Shown here: positions 1-7,445 of the stretch, in pieces | Position numbering within the stretch: position 1 is the stretch's first letter | Layout: every line of letters starts with the position of its first letter | NCBI GenBank assembly: GCA_900317855.1 | Contig: ONIG01000002.1 | Span: 1 to 64,000, forward strand | Direction: 5' to 3' | From: an uncultured Eubacteriales bacterium | Lineage (GTDB): Bacteria; Bacillota; Clostridia; Oscillospirales; Oscillospiraceae | Length of the DNA: 64,000 bases | Notes under the pieces: generated by a model | Seen by the model: the letters and a program-made list of their open reading frames with translations, nothing else | Database searches by the model: none | What the model was told of the DNA's origin: nothing | Made by a program: the position numbers and the translations under genes

Positions 1-1003
1 CGTCATCCAGCTTGAGCGGCTTGTAGTCGGCATTGCCGTTCCACGCGAAGTGGATGGTCTGTGATCCGAGACCAAATTTAACAAGCTGGTCAATAAAGTC
101 GCTGCCCGTCGGGCTATAATTCAAGGGCTGATAATTTTTGATACCGGCGTTGTACTGCACCGTCACGTCGTCGATAGAGATATTCGGATCCGTGCTCTCG
201 AGCAGCGCCTCGCGCAGTGCCTGCGCGGTCGCCTCATAGTTGATGCTCTGATCGCGATTGTAGACCATCGCGACCGTCATGCCCTCGGTCACACCCTCTT
301 TGAGCCGGAACGGTGCGTCCGCGCGGCCGGTGACGGCCACATTCCCTTGCCACTTCCAGGCGGCATAGTCCTTGCTGCCGCCCCAGGTGATGCGTACCTC
401 CTGCGTACCTTCACCGATGGCGGGATAGGTCAGACCATTGACTTTTCCACCCGTCAGCGCGACCCAAGTATGACCAAGCTTATCAACAGCGCCAGTCGTT
501 GCAGTCGCATAATACTCAATGGTCACATCATCCACGGTCAGAGTCGGGTTCGTGCTCACAACGACCGCATCCCAGACCTGCTGCCGGATGTTGTCGTAGA
601 TCGCCTCGCCGTCGGCGGTGAAGGCGAGCTTGAACGTCGGGTTTTCATTCGTCGCCGCTTCGATGCTCGGGCGCTCGGTGAAGGTCACCGTCGTCGTTTC
701 AGAGGACGCCTTGTAAGCGTCGTCGCCCTTGAAGCTGATCTGGATCTCGTAGCTCTTTGCGGAGACGGCGGGAGCAATCTTACCGCCGTCAAGATCGACC
801 CATGTGTCAAACTTAAACTTGTACTTGATTTCCGTATTCTCCGTCGTCAGGGCCGGAGTGGTGTCCTCGCTCACGACCTGCTGGAGAATGGCCGCGCGCA
901 GCGCGTCGTAATCAACGGTCGTGGCATCCGTATACGGCAGCGCGACCTGCTGGTCAGGCTTAGGTGTTAAGAATACGTTAACAAATCGGTCAAAACATTT
1001 CAA
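1..1003 (-). CDS. Repeat-rich surface protein, partial, no recognisable start
   Basis: The minus strand is open from the window edge to 1003, where a TAA precedes a TTG. The protein holds three tandem units of about 100 residues. Each has a helical segment (YDALRAAILQQV, YDNIRQQVWDAV, YEATAQALREAL), then a conserved strand (EIKYKF, DVTIEYY, DVTVQYN) and a G-D-Y-K type Ig-like strand. No ATG, signal peptide or ribosome-binding site exists at the 5' end. The frame enters at a linker (TPKPDQQV) directly beside AT-rich DNA. The family looks like secreted Ig-like repeat adhesins of Clostridia (inference). It is either a decapitated gene or a silent cassette; the C-terminus lies outside the window. 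Confidence 0.6.
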   Translation of the reverse strand, partial: MKCFDRFVNVFLTPKPDQQVALPYTDATTVDYDALRAAILQQVVSEDTTPALTTENTEIKYKFKFDTWVDLDGGKIAPAVSAKSYEIQISFKGDDAYKASSETTTVTFTERPSIEAATNENPTFKLAFTADGEAIYDNIRQQVWDAVVVSTNPTLTVDDVTIEYYATATTGAVDKLGHTWVALTGGKVNGLTYPAIGEGTQEVRITWGGSKDYAAWKWQGNVAVTGRADAPFRLKEGVTEGMTVAMVYNRDQSINYEATAQALREALLESTDPNISIDDVTVQYNAGIKNYQPLNYSPTGSDFIDQLVKFGLGSQTIHFAWNGNADYKPLKLDD

Positions 1004-1116
1004 TTATTTTATTTAAAAAAATAATCATAATTTCGAAATCCATTTATTCGATTTTTTGATACAGATGCAAAAAAGTGCAACAAAAAACTTTCTGAGCAGA
1101 AATCGCATTTTCCCCC
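971..1116. other. AT-rich non-coding junction
   Basis: This stretch is far richer in A and T than the surrounding high-GC DNA and has short A/T inverted repeats near 1001-1030. It separates the headless surface gene from the tRNA-Pro promoter. No convincing gene is seen. The sharp change in composition exactly where the surface ORF loses coding character suggests a recombination or deletion junction. Confidence 0.5.
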
Positions 1117-1145
1117 TTGCATTTTCGTATTCCGTGTGCTATATT
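1117..1145 (+). promoter_or_regulatory. Promoter of tRNA-Pro
   Basis: A -35 element TTGCAT at 1117-1122 and a -10 element TATATT at 1140-1145 are separated by 17 bases. They lie about 20 bases upstream of the tRNA. Confidence 0.75.
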
Positions 1146-1163
1146 ATTTGAGAAAATGTGATA

Positions 1164-1240
1164 TCCGGGTGTAGCGCAGTTGGTAGCGTGCTTGAATGGG
1201 GTTCAAGAGGCCGGAAGTTCGAATCTTCTCACTCGGACCA
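1164..1240 (+). tRNA. tRNA-Pro (anticodon GGG)
   Basis: The acceptor strands TCCGGGT and ACTCGGA pair with one G-T wobble, followed by an encoded CCA at 1238-1240. The anticodon arm is CTTGA-ATGGGGT-TCAAG, giving anticodon GGG after T33. The T arm is GGAAG-TTCGAAT-CTTCT and the D arm GCGC-AGTTGGTA-GCGT. Confidence 0.97.
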
Positions 1241-1241
1241 A

Positions 1242-1276
1242 AATCCGCTGAAGCGAAATGCTTCGGCGGATTTTTT
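1242..1276 (+). terminator. Terminator of tRNA-Pro
   Basis: ATCCGCTGAAGC and GCTTCGGCGGAT form a 12-base-pair stem around a GAAAT loop and run into a stretch of six T, a typical intrinsic terminator. Confidence 0.9.
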
Positions 1277-1398
1277 CGTTTCTCCCCTCCCCCACAATTC
1301 TGTACAGTTTGTAAACTCCGCGCGCAGGGACTTGACGATTTTCATGCAGCGCCTATAATAAGTGGCTCAGAAACGAAAAAACGACATCAGGTGATCCC

Positions 1399-2181
1399 AT
1401 GAACATCGCGCAATGCATCCTTTGCATCCTGGCCGGGATCGGTGCCGGCGTTGTGACCGGCTTGGCCGGTCTGTCCGCCGCCGTCGTCATCACGCCCGTA
1501 CTTGTCAGTCTCTGCGGCTGGGCCAGCTACGACGCCGTGACCGTCGCACTGGCCTCCGACGTGCTGGCGAGCCTGCTCTCGGCATACACATACTATAAAA
1601 ACAAAAACATCGACCTCAAGCGCGGCAGTCTCGTCACGGTCACGGCCTTTCTCGGCACGATCATCGGCAGCTACTGCGGCTACCTCTTCAGCCAGCAGTC
1701 ACCGGATGGGCTCGGCTATATCTCCATGCTCACGACGGTCTTTCTCGGCTTCAAGTTCCTGCTCAAACCGATCACCGGCGGGCACGATGCCGCTGCCGCA
1801 TCCGGCCCATCCACCGGCAAGACCATCCTCGCCATGGCGCTTGGCTGCGGCATCGGCTGGGTCTGCGACTTTACCGGCAGCGGCGGCGGTATCCTGATGC
1901 TGACGGTTTTTACGCTGGTGCTTGGCTATAATCTGAAAGTCGCCGTCGGCACCAGCACGATGATCATGTCGCTCGTCGCGCTGACCGGCGCCGTCAGCCA
2001 TGTCTCGCTGGGGGCGCAGCTGTTTCCGCTGCCCATGGCGATCGTTGTGGCTTCGTGCCTGTTGGGCGCAGTCGTCTCCGCAAAATTCGCCAACCGCTGT
2101 GAGATCCGGCGCCTGAATCGTATTGTCGGTGTCGTGCTGATCCTGCTGGGTGCCGTCACAATCCTGATCAAGCTGCTATAA
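1399..2181 (+). CDS. TSUP (TauE/SafE) family membrane transporter
   Basis: A 260-residue polytopic membrane protein of the TSUP family, which exports or imports sulfur-containing or organic anions. The N-terminal half opens with a glycine-rich segment (GAGVVTGLAGLSAAVV) and the second half repeats the pattern (GCGIGWVCDFTGSGGGILML), matching the two inverted TSUP repeats. About eight hydrophobic spans are visible and the length is typical. The start is the ATG preceded by AGGTGA. The gene is single, between the tRNA-Pro terminator and its own terminator. The substrate cannot be told from sequence; sulfite, sulfoacetate or taurine-related anions are family possibilities. Confidence 0.88.
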   Translation: MNIAQCILCILAGIGAGVVTGLAGLSAAVVITPVLVSLCGWASYDAVTVALASDVLASLLSAYTYYKNKNIDLKRGSLVTVTAFLGTIIGSYCGYLFSQQSPDGLGYISMLTTVFLGFKFLLKPITGGHDAAAASGPSTGKTILAMALGCGIGWVCDFTGSGGGILMLTVFTLVLGYNLKVAVGTSTMIMSLVALTGAVSHVSLGAQLFPLPMAIVVASCLLGAVVSAKFANRCEIRRLNRIVGVVLILLGAVTILIKLL

Positions 2182-2188
2182 ACAATCC

Positions 2189-2225
2189 GTGCCCGCGCTC
2201 CATTATGGAGTGCGGGCACTTGCTT
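2189..2225 (+). terminator. Terminator after TSUP gene
   Basis: GTGCCCGCGCTCCA and TGGAGTGCGGGCAC form a long stem with a tiny TTA loop, followed by TTGCTTTT. Confidence 0.85.
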
Positions 2226-2401
2226 TTCGTCGCTTGGCACAAAGATTGTCCCATACCTGACAAAAAATTTGAATTTTATGAAGTTTTTTCGGCATCTACA
2301 GCGTTCGACACGTTTCTACTCCATTCTGTGTTAAATGCGCATCGCAGCGACCGGAAGACGCGCCGGGAACTGCAAATACGCTGAACAAAAAGGAGATCAC
2401 C

Positions 2402-2548
2402 ATGGACTTCAAGAAACTGTACTTCACCCTCTTCAACACCCTGAGCAACGCTGTGGAACGCATCAATACCCATGACTATGAGGAGGCAAGGCTGCTGCTG
2501 ATCCATGCGCAGCAGGAAGCCGAGGAGTGCTACATCACGTCTGCATAA
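2402..2548 (+). CDS. Small acidic protein, 48 residues, unknown function
   Basis: The ATG follows AAAAGGAGATCACC, a near-perfect ribosome-binding site. The product begins MDFKKLYFTLFNTLSNAVE and ends AEECYITSA. It has no signal peptide or membrane span and looks like two amphipathic helices: an N-terminal one, and a C-terminal acidic one (YEEARLLLIHAQQEAEECY). The pattern resembles small conserved clostridial proteins, but I cannot name a family. It stands alone between the TSUP terminator and a strong convergent hairpin, with about 180 bases of AT-richer upstream DNA that could hold its promoter. Confidence 0.72.
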   Translation: MDFKKLYFTLFNTLSNAVERINTHDYEEARLLLIHAQQEAEECYITSA

Positions 2549-2562
2549 ACAAACATGCAGCA

Positions 2563-2595
2563 GCCGGGCCGCACCTGAATGGGTGCGGCCCGGCC
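2563..2595. terminator. Convergent hairpin between small protein and proC
   Basis: GCCGGGCCGCACC and GGTGCGGCCCGGC form a 13-base-pair stem in the gap between two converging genes. T-tracts are weak on both strands. Confidence 0.6.
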
Positions 2596-2612
2596 GGCTT
2601 TAGATGCCGCTG

Positions 2613-3413
2613 TCACCCGAGCTGGCGGGTCTTTTCAAACGCGGCATCCACGGCTGCGATGCAGCTGCCGCGAAAACCGCGCTGCTCGAGCGCATCCACG
2701 CCGGCGATCGTGCTGCCGCCGGGGCTGCAGACATCGTCCTTGAGCTGCTCCGGGTGCTTTCCGGACTGCAGCACCATCTCTGCACTGCCGGAGAGCATCT
2801 GCGCCGCGTAGCGGATGGCCTTTGCGCGCGGCAGGCCGCACTTGACGCCGCCGTCGGCCAGCGCCTCCATAAACATATACGCAAATGCGGGGCCGCAGCC
2901 GGTGATGGCGCAGCCGGCGTCGATGAGCGTCTCGGGGATGGGGTCGACGATGCCCGCGTCCGCCATGAGCGAACAAAACGCCGCGAGATCGGCATCCGTG
3001 ACATTGCCATTGGCGCAATAGAGCACCACGCCCTGCCCCACGGCACAGGCGGTGTTCGGCAGGATGCGGATGATCTTCTTATCCGCGCCGAGCAGACGCG
3101 CAAGCCGCTCGAGCTGCACACCGGCGATCATGGACACGAAAATACTCTCCGATGCCGCGATGGGTGCCGCCAGCGACTGCGCGACGCCGTCGATCATCTG
3201 CGGCTTGACGCCGAGAAACACGAATTTGCTGCCGCTCAGGATCTCCTCCGGCGCGGCTGCCTGGCAGCCCAGCCGCTCGGCCGCCGCCGCGCTGTGCGCG
3301 GGGCTGCTGCAGGCAACGGCGACCTGCTCCCCCGTGACCTGCCGAGCCGCAGCAGACGCCAGCGCGCCGCCCATATTGCCGGCGCCGATAAAACCGGCTT
3401 CATACTTCATCAT
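2613..3413 (-). CDS. proC: Pyrroline-5-carboxylate reductase
   Basis: Catalyses the last step of proline synthesis, the NAD(P)H reduction of 1-pyrroline-5-carboxylate to L-proline, in the cytoplasm. The 266-residue length is typical. The Rossmann motif GFIGAGNMGGAL is at residues 8-19. The family signature near the C-terminus (DDVCSPGGSTIAGVDALEQ) is intact, as is the GCGPAFAYMFMEAL helix of the dimer interface. The gene is last in proB-proA-proC, 12 bases after proA, so one transcript should carry the whole pathway from glutamate. The start is the first of two methionines, behind GGAGG. Confidence 0.97.
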   Translation of the reverse strand: MMKYEAGFIGAGNMGGALASAAARQVTGEQVAVACSSPAHSAAAAERLGCQAAAPEEILSGSKFVFLGVKPQMIDGVAQSLAAPIAASESIFVSMIAGVQLERLARLLGADKKIIRILPNTACAVGQGVVLYCANGNVTDADLAAFCSLMADAGIVDPIPETLIDAGCAITGCGPAFAYMFMEALADGGVKCGLPRAKAIRYAAQMLSGSAEMVLQSGKHPEQLKDDVCSPGGSTIAGVDALEQRGFRGSCIAAVDAAFEKTRQLG

Positions 3414-3425
3414 GGTACTCCCTCC

Positions 3426-4682
3426 TCAGCGGATCTGTCCGTCGCCGCGGATAATATACTTATAGGTACTCAGCTCGTCGAGCCCCATGGGGCCGCGGGC
3501 GTGGAGCTTCTGCGTGGAGATGCCCATCTCGCAGCCGAGGCCGAACTCGCCGCCGTCGGTAAAGCGGGTGGAAACATTGACATACGTCGCCGCGCTGTCC
3601 GTGCCGTTGATGAAACGCTCGGCACTTGCGGCGTCCTCGGTGACGATGGCGTCGCTGTGGTGCGTCGAGTGCGCGAGCACGTGCGCGATGGCGGCGTCCA
3701 GACTGTCGACCACGCCGACAGCGAGGATATAGTCCAGATACTCCGTGTCAAAGTCCTTGTCGGACGCGGGCGTACCGTCGATGATCTGCGCTGCGGCAGC
3801 ATCCAGCCGCAGCTCGACCGGCGTGAGGCCCTTCGCCGCGCGGTCGTCGACCAGCACCTTCTTGAGCATGGGCAGAAACTCAGCCGCGACCGTCCGATGC
3901 ACAAGGCAGACCTCCTCGGCGTTGCAGACCGAGGGGCGGCTGGTCTTGGCGTTTTCAATGATGCGCACGGCCTTGTCAAGGTCGGCATATTTGTCCACGT
4001 AAACATGGCAGATACCGGTGCCGGTCTCGATGCAGGGCACGGTGGCATTCTGCACGCAGGCGCGGATGAGTCCGGCGCCGCCGCGCGGGATGAGCAGGTC
4101 GACAAGGCCCTTGGCCTGCATGATCTCCGTCGCGCTCTGGTGGCTGGTATCCTCGACGATGTTGACGATGTCCGGATCGCCGCCCACGGACGCGATGCCC
4201 TGCTTGAGCACGGCCACGATAGCCTTGGCCGTGTGGAAGGCCTCCTTGCCGCTGCGGAGCATGCAGACGTTGCCGCTCTTGATGGCGAGCGCCGCAGCAT
4301 CAGACGTGACGTTCGGGCGGCTCTCATAGATGATCGCGACCAAACCGAGCGGCACCTGTTTTTTGTAGATCTTCATGCCGTTGGGGTGGTCGATCTGCGC
4401 GAGGATGCGCCCCGTATGATCCGGCAGCGCCACGGTCGCACGGATACCGTCGGCCATGGCGTCGATGCGGCCCCGGTCCAGATAGAGCCGGTCGAGCATT
4501 ACGTCCGAGATATGGCCGCGTGCAGCGTCCATGTCCTCGGCATTGCAGCGCAGGATGGCATTGCTCTCCGCCTGGAGGCTGTCGGCCATGGCGGACAGGA
4601 TGCGGTTTTTGTCCTCGGCAGCAGCGTTGCAGATGCTGGGCCACGCGGCCTTCGTCCGCTTGAGAATCTCCATAGTCGTCAT
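3426..4682 (-). CDS. proA: Gamma-glutamyl phosphate reductase
   Basis: Second step of proline synthesis: NADPH-dependent reduction of gamma-glutamyl phosphate to glutamate semialdehyde. The 418-residue protein has the aldehyde-dehydrogenase fold. The nucleophilic cysteine sits in PSVCNAEE (about residue 253), the cofactor-binding stretch in IPRGGAGLI, and the oligomerisation tail ends in the conserved [19 protein letters not shown]. It lies 12 bases downstream of proB and 12 bases upstream of proC, with ribosome-binding sites in each gap. Confidence 0.97.
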   Translation of the reverse strand: MTTMEILKRTKAAWPSICNAAAEDKNRILSAMADSLQAESNAILRCNAEDMDAARGHISDVMLDRLYLDRGRIDAMADGIRATVALPDHTGRILAQIDHPNGMKIYKKQVPLGLVAIIYESRPNVTSDAAALAIKSGNVCMLRSGKEAFHTAKAIVAVLKQGIASVGGDPDIVNIVEDTSHQSATEIMQAKGLVDLLIPRGGAGLIRACVQNATVPCIETGTGICHVYVDKYADLDKAVRIIENAKTSRPSVCNAEEVCLVHRTVAAEFLPMLKKVLVDDRAAKGLTPVELRLDAAAAQIIDGTPASDKDFDTEYLDYILAVGVVDSLDAAIAHVLAHSTHHSDAIVTEDAASAERFINGTDSAATYVNVSTRFTDGGEFGLGCEMGISTQKLHARGPMGLDELSTYKYIIRGDGQIR

Positions 4683-4694
4683 AGTAGTCCCTCC

Positions 4695-5477
4695 TCAGGA
4701 ATGTGGTATCAGAAATCGGGTGCCGGCGCGTTTGCCATCCACGATGTCATAGAGCACTTCTGGCTTTTCGCCGTTGGCAATGACCATCTCGCAGCCGGCC
4801 GCCGTTGCGATCTGCGCGGCGTGCAGCTTCGTGACCATGCCGCCGGTGGCAAGCGCGGAGCCCTTGTCCCCGGCGAGCGAGAGAATGTGCGCATCAATGA
4901 CCGGCACCGTCTCGATGAGATGCGCGTCCGGATTTTGGCGCGGATCGCTGTCATACAGGCCGTCGATGTCCGAGAGCAGGATCAGCAGATCCGCACCGAT
5001 GGCGGCAGCCACGATGGCCGAGAGACTGTCGTTCTCACCGATGGTGTTCTCCACGCCGATCTCGTCCGTCGCCACGGCGTCATTTTCGTTGATGACCGGC
5101 AGTGCCCCCAGCTCCAACAAGCGTGAGAGCGTGTTGCGCACATTGCGGCTGCGCTGCTCGCTGCGGATGTCCTCGCCGGTCAGCAGCAGCTGCGCCACGA
5201 TGTGATTGTACTCCGTGAAGAGCTTATCGTAAAAATACATCAGCTCGCACTGGCCGACGGCGGCAGCCGCCTGCTTGCCCGGCATATCCGCCGGGCGCCC
5301 GGGCAGGTTGAGCTTGCCGACGCCCATGCCGATGGCACCGGACGAGACGAGAATGATCTCATGACCTGCATTTTTCAGGTCGCTGAGCACTTTGCACAGT
5401 CGCTCCATACGCTGTATGTTCAGCCGCCCGGTGGCGTGTGCCAGTGTGGAAGTGCCGATTTTGATAACGATTCGCAT
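4695..5477 (-). CDS. proB: Glutamate 5-kinase, short form without PUA domain
   Basis: Phosphorylates glutamate with ATP, the first and usually proline-inhibited step. The start chosen is the ATG of MRIVIKIGTSTLAHATG, which follows AAGAGGGATC; an in-frame upstream ATG lacks such a site. The product is about 260 residues and covers only the amino-acid-kinase fold (VSSGAIGMGVGKL, NENDAVATDEIG, SDIDGLYDSDPR, KGSALATGGMVTKL). The C-terminal PUA domain of the roughly 365-residue Escherichia coli and Bacillus enzymes is absent. First gene of proBAC. Confidence 0.95.
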   Translation of the reverse strand: MRIVIKIGTSTLAHATGRLNIQRMERLCKVLSDLKNAGHEIILVSSGAIGMGVGKLNLPGRPADMPGKQAAAAVGQCELMYFYDKLFTEYNHIVAQLLLTGEDIRSEQRSRNVRNTLSRLLELGALPVINENDAVATDEIGVENTIGENDSLSAIVAAAIGADLLILLSDIDGLYDSDPRQNPDAHLIETVPVIDAHILSLAGDKGSALATGGMVTKLHAAQIATAAGCEMVIANGEKPEVLYDIVDGKRAGTRFLIPHS

Positions 5478-5505
5478 AATGATCCCTCTTGCTGAATAAT
5501 TGCAT

Positions 5506-5511
5506 TTATTA
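5506..5511 (-). promoter_or_regulatory. proB: Possible -10 element of proBAC promoter
   Basis: TATAAT reads on the minus strand about 28 bases upstream of the proB start codon. The -35 region (around 5529-5534) is a poor match, so the promoter is tentative. Confidence 0.4.
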
Positions 5512-5565
5512 TAGCGCATCGGGCGCAAAATTGCATCCCTTTTTGCCTTTGCTGCGCAAAAGAAG

Positions 5566-5930
5566 CGCCAAAAATCACGCGCGCACGGCCGGACAGTTCG
5601 GCGACCTGCTCACGGAGCACCTGGAGATCGGCGGTGAGCTCGTGACCGACCTGAAAAACGACGAGACAGCCAAAGCCGACGACGCCCGCCGGCGCTGGTA
5701 TGCAAACGCCGACGCCATCAGTGCGTTCCTCGCCGGTATCAACGCCTGCTGGAATGAGGAAACATGGCGCGAATTTCTTCTACAGCCATCTGGAGATGAC
5801 GGAAAAAGAAGCGGCGCTGCGCCTGCAGAGCGACTATGCGGCCGACATCCGCATGTTCGATCAGATCAAGACCGAGGCGCTGCGGATGGCCGACGATATG
5901 TTCTGCGGTCTGGCCATGCGCTGCCGCTGA
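5566..5930 (+). pseudogene. Truncated, frameshifted remnant of a small helical protein
   Basis: Two plus-strand frames carry the two halves of one protein. The first (AGQFGDLLTEHLEIGGELV ... RRRWYANADAISAFLAGIN) breaks near 5774. It continues one frame over as FFYSHLEMTEKEAALRL ... MADDMFCGLAMRCR. Together they match the C-terminal part of a family of about 150 residues common in Firmicutes and often misnamed acetylglutamate kinase. The N-terminal half, which normally begins with an LWEQH-like helix, is missing, and a one-base insertion in GAATTTC explains the frame break. No ribosome-binding site is seen. It looks like a decayed gene beside the proB promoter. Confidence 0.72.
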
Positions 5931-5936
5931 ACGCAC

Positions 5937-5966
5937 AACGGGAGACACCCTGCGGTGTCTCCCGTT
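5937..5966. terminator. Strong hairpin between remnant and cysK
   Basis: AACGGGAGACACC and GGTGTCTCCCGTT form a perfect 13-base-pair stem around CTGC. It lies just downstream of cysK on the minus strand and of the remnant on the plus strand. Neither side has a long T-tract. Confidence 0.6.
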
Positions 5967-5999
5967 GCATGTGAAAGAAGAACGAACGCTTGCCTGCAC

Positions 6000-6932
6000 T
6001 CAGTCTGCAAACAGCGGCGTCGACAGATAGCGGTCGCCGGTATCCGGCAGGAGCACGACGATGGTCTTGCCCTTGTTCTCCGGGCGCTTGGCCAGCTCGA
6101 TTGCCGCCCAGACGGCAGCGCCGGAGGAAATGCCAACCAGCACGCCTTCCTTATGGCCGATCAGGCGGCCGGTCGCAAACGCGTCCTCGTTGCTGACCGG
6201 GATGATCTCGTCATAGACCTTCGTGTTGAGCACATCCGGCACAAAGCCCGCGCCGATGCCCTGGATCTTATGCGGGCCGGCGTGGCCCTCGCTCAGGACC
6301 GGAGAGGTCGCCGGCTCCACGGCCACGACCTTGACCTTCGGGCACTGGGACTTCAGGTACTCGCCGACGCCCGTCACGGTGCCGCCGGTGCCGACACCCG
6401 CGACGAAGATGTCCACATTGCCGTCCGTATCCTGCCAGATCTCCGGGCCGGTCGTCGTGCGGTGGATCGCCGGGTTGGCCGGGTTGACAAACTGGCCGGG
6501 GACAAAGCTGTCCGGGATCTGCTCGGCCAGTTCGTTGGCCTTCGCGATCGCGCCCTTCATGCCCTGTGCGCCGTCCGTGAGGACGAGCTCCGCGCCATAG
6601 GCCTTCATGATCTGGCGGCGCTCCACGCTCATGGTCTCCGGCATAACGATGATGATGCGGTAGCCTCTGGCTGCGGCGACGGACGCCAGGCCAATGCCGG
6701 TGTTGCCGGAGGTGGGCTCGATGATGACGGAGTTCGGCTTGAGCACGCCGCGCTGCTCCGCGTCCTGGATCATTGCCAGCGCCACGCGGTCTTTCACGGA
6801 GCCGGCCGGGTTGAAGTACTCGAGCTTTGCCAGAATGCGGGCTTCGAGCTGCTGCTCTTTTTCAATATGCGTCAGCTCCAGAAGGGGCGTTTTTCCGATC
6901 AGCTGGTCAGCGGATGTATAAATCTTGCTCAT
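6000..6932 (-). CDS. cysK: Cysteine synthase (O-acetylserine sulfhydrylase)
   Basis: A PLP enzyme that joins sulfide and O-acetylserine to make cysteine. The start is the ATG of [13 protein letters not shown] because GGAGGAA lies just before it. The product is about 310 residues. The PLP lysine is in NPAGSVKDR (about K47), the substrate loop is PTSGNTG (about 73-79), and the PLP phosphate loop is [11 protein letters not shown] perfect promoter and a leader with a five-cysteine upstream peptide precede it, suggesting expression control by cysteine supply. The gene is monocistronic. Confidence 0.96.
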   Translation of the reverse strand: MSKIYTSADQLIGKTPLLELTHIEKEQQLEARILAKLEYFNPAGSVKDRVALAMIQDAEQRGVLKPNSVIIEPTSGNTGIGLASVAAARGYRIIIVMPETMSVERRQIMKAYGAELVLTDGAQGMKGAIAKANELAEQIPDSFVPGQFVNPANPAIHRTTTGPEIWQDTDGNVDIFVAGVGTGGTVTGVGEYLKSQCPKVKVVAVEPATSPVLSEGHAGPHKIQGIGAGFVPDVLNTKVYDEIIPVSNEDAFATGRLIGHKEGVLVGISSGAAVWAAIELAKRPENKGKTIVVLLPDTGDRYLSTPLFAD

Positions 6933-7087
6933 GATATGTTCCTCCATTTATGTATCGTAATGAATAATATATGTAGTATGGCTTGGCTTATGTTTCTGTG
7001 CTTCAGCCGGTACAACATCGCCAGCAGATACACAAGCATCCGAAAATGCGGTTACGCATTTTTCATCGCCTACCTTCTCTATAGGTT
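6933..7087 (-). promoter_or_regulatory. cysK: cysK mRNA leader (about 155 nt)
   Basis: The predicted transcript from the promoter at 7094-7122 has a leader of about 155 bases. It contains the four-codon and polycysteine upstream ORFs, a hairpin around the uORF start, and the cysK ribosome-binding site. No intrinsic terminator with a T-tract lies between the uORF and cysK, and no T-box motif is present. Control may therefore be translational or by Rho-dependent termination. Confidence 0.5.
7003..7059 (-). CDS. Polycysteine leader peptide upstream of cysK
   Basis: In the cysK leader a 19-codon ORF encodes MRNRIFGCLCICWRCCTG, with cysteines at 8, 10, 12, 15 and 16, and ends 70 bases before the cysK start. 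It overlaps a four-codon ORF (7052-7066, ATG AAA AAT GCG TAA) that has the better Shine-Dalgarno sequence (AGAAGG). Ribosomes stopping there could re-initiate on the polycysteine ORF. The start lies in one arm of a short hairpin (AAAATGCG/CGCATTTT). By analogy with amino-acid leader peptides it should sense charged tRNA-Cys. This is read directly from sequence; function is inferred. Confidence 0.6.
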   Translation of the reverse strand: MRNRIFGCLCICWRCCTG

Positions 7088-7093
7088 AATGGG

Positions 7094-7122
7094 ATTATAT
7101 CGCGTTTTTCCCAGTATGTCAA
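7094..7122 (-). promoter_or_regulatory. cysK: Consensus promoter of cysK with overlapping inverted repeat
   Basis: On the minus strand TTGACA (7117-7122), a 17-base spacer and TATAAT (7094-7099) give a perfect match to the housekeeping consensus. An inverted repeat TTCCC-N12-GGGAA (7108-7129) covers the -35 element and could be a repressor operator. Confidence 0.85.
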
Positions 7123-7129
7123 TAGGGAA

Positions 7130-7328
7130 TTTCATTTTCTTTTCCCGCGAAAAATTCGTTAATAGACGCTCGACCATTAACTGACAAAGTTATTAAAAAG
7201 CAACAAGCAAGTCGTGATTCATCTTTTTGCGGCCATTTTCGGGACTTTTTCGGGCAAATGTGTGGAAAATCACCGCCGTTTTCTCAAATCTTTGCGCCAG
7301 CGGGCTTTGCGCGCACGGTTTCCATAGC
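7130..7328. other. Intergenic region between divergent cysK and SLH promoters
   Basis: No gene or RNA is recognised here. A short direct repeat (TTTTCGGGAC / TTTTTCGGGC, about 7234-7258) is the only structure noticed. Confidence 0.4.
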
Positions 7329-7358
7329 TTGACTTTTCAGGGGGGCGCAGTGTATACT
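7329..7358 (+). promoter_or_regulatory. Promoter of the SLH protein gene
   Basis: TTGACT (7329-7334) and TATACT (7353-7358) are spaced by 18 bases and precede an untranslated leader of about 80 bases. Confidence 0.75.
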
Positions 7359-7445
7359 AAACGCATAAGTGTACGTGGGTCGGCATGTGTTACCCGACAT
7401 CCGGCACAACAGCACTTATGCACATTTATCAAAGGAGTGGAATCA

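Noticed and set aside
1001..1003. TTG as a genuine start of the surface repeat protein
   Set aside because: No ribosome-binding site and no signal peptide; the first residues (LKCFDRFVNVF) do not look like a secreted protein start.
1025..1108. Minus-strand peptide MRFLLRKFFVALFCIC... that could be a lost signal peptide of the surface gene
   Set aside because: A GGGGG precedes its ATG, but it ends at a stop in a different frame, is only 27 residues long, lies in AT-rich DNA and has no link to the repeats. Kept only as a possibility.
1164..1240. tRNA-Pro as an integration site for a mobile element
   Set aside because: No integrase, no direct repeat of the tRNA 3' end and no phage-like genes follow it; the unusual DNA lies on its 5' side.
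2604..5126. Plus-strand open frame opposite proC-proA-proB
   Set aside because: Antisense of three certain genes, with no start signal or domain.
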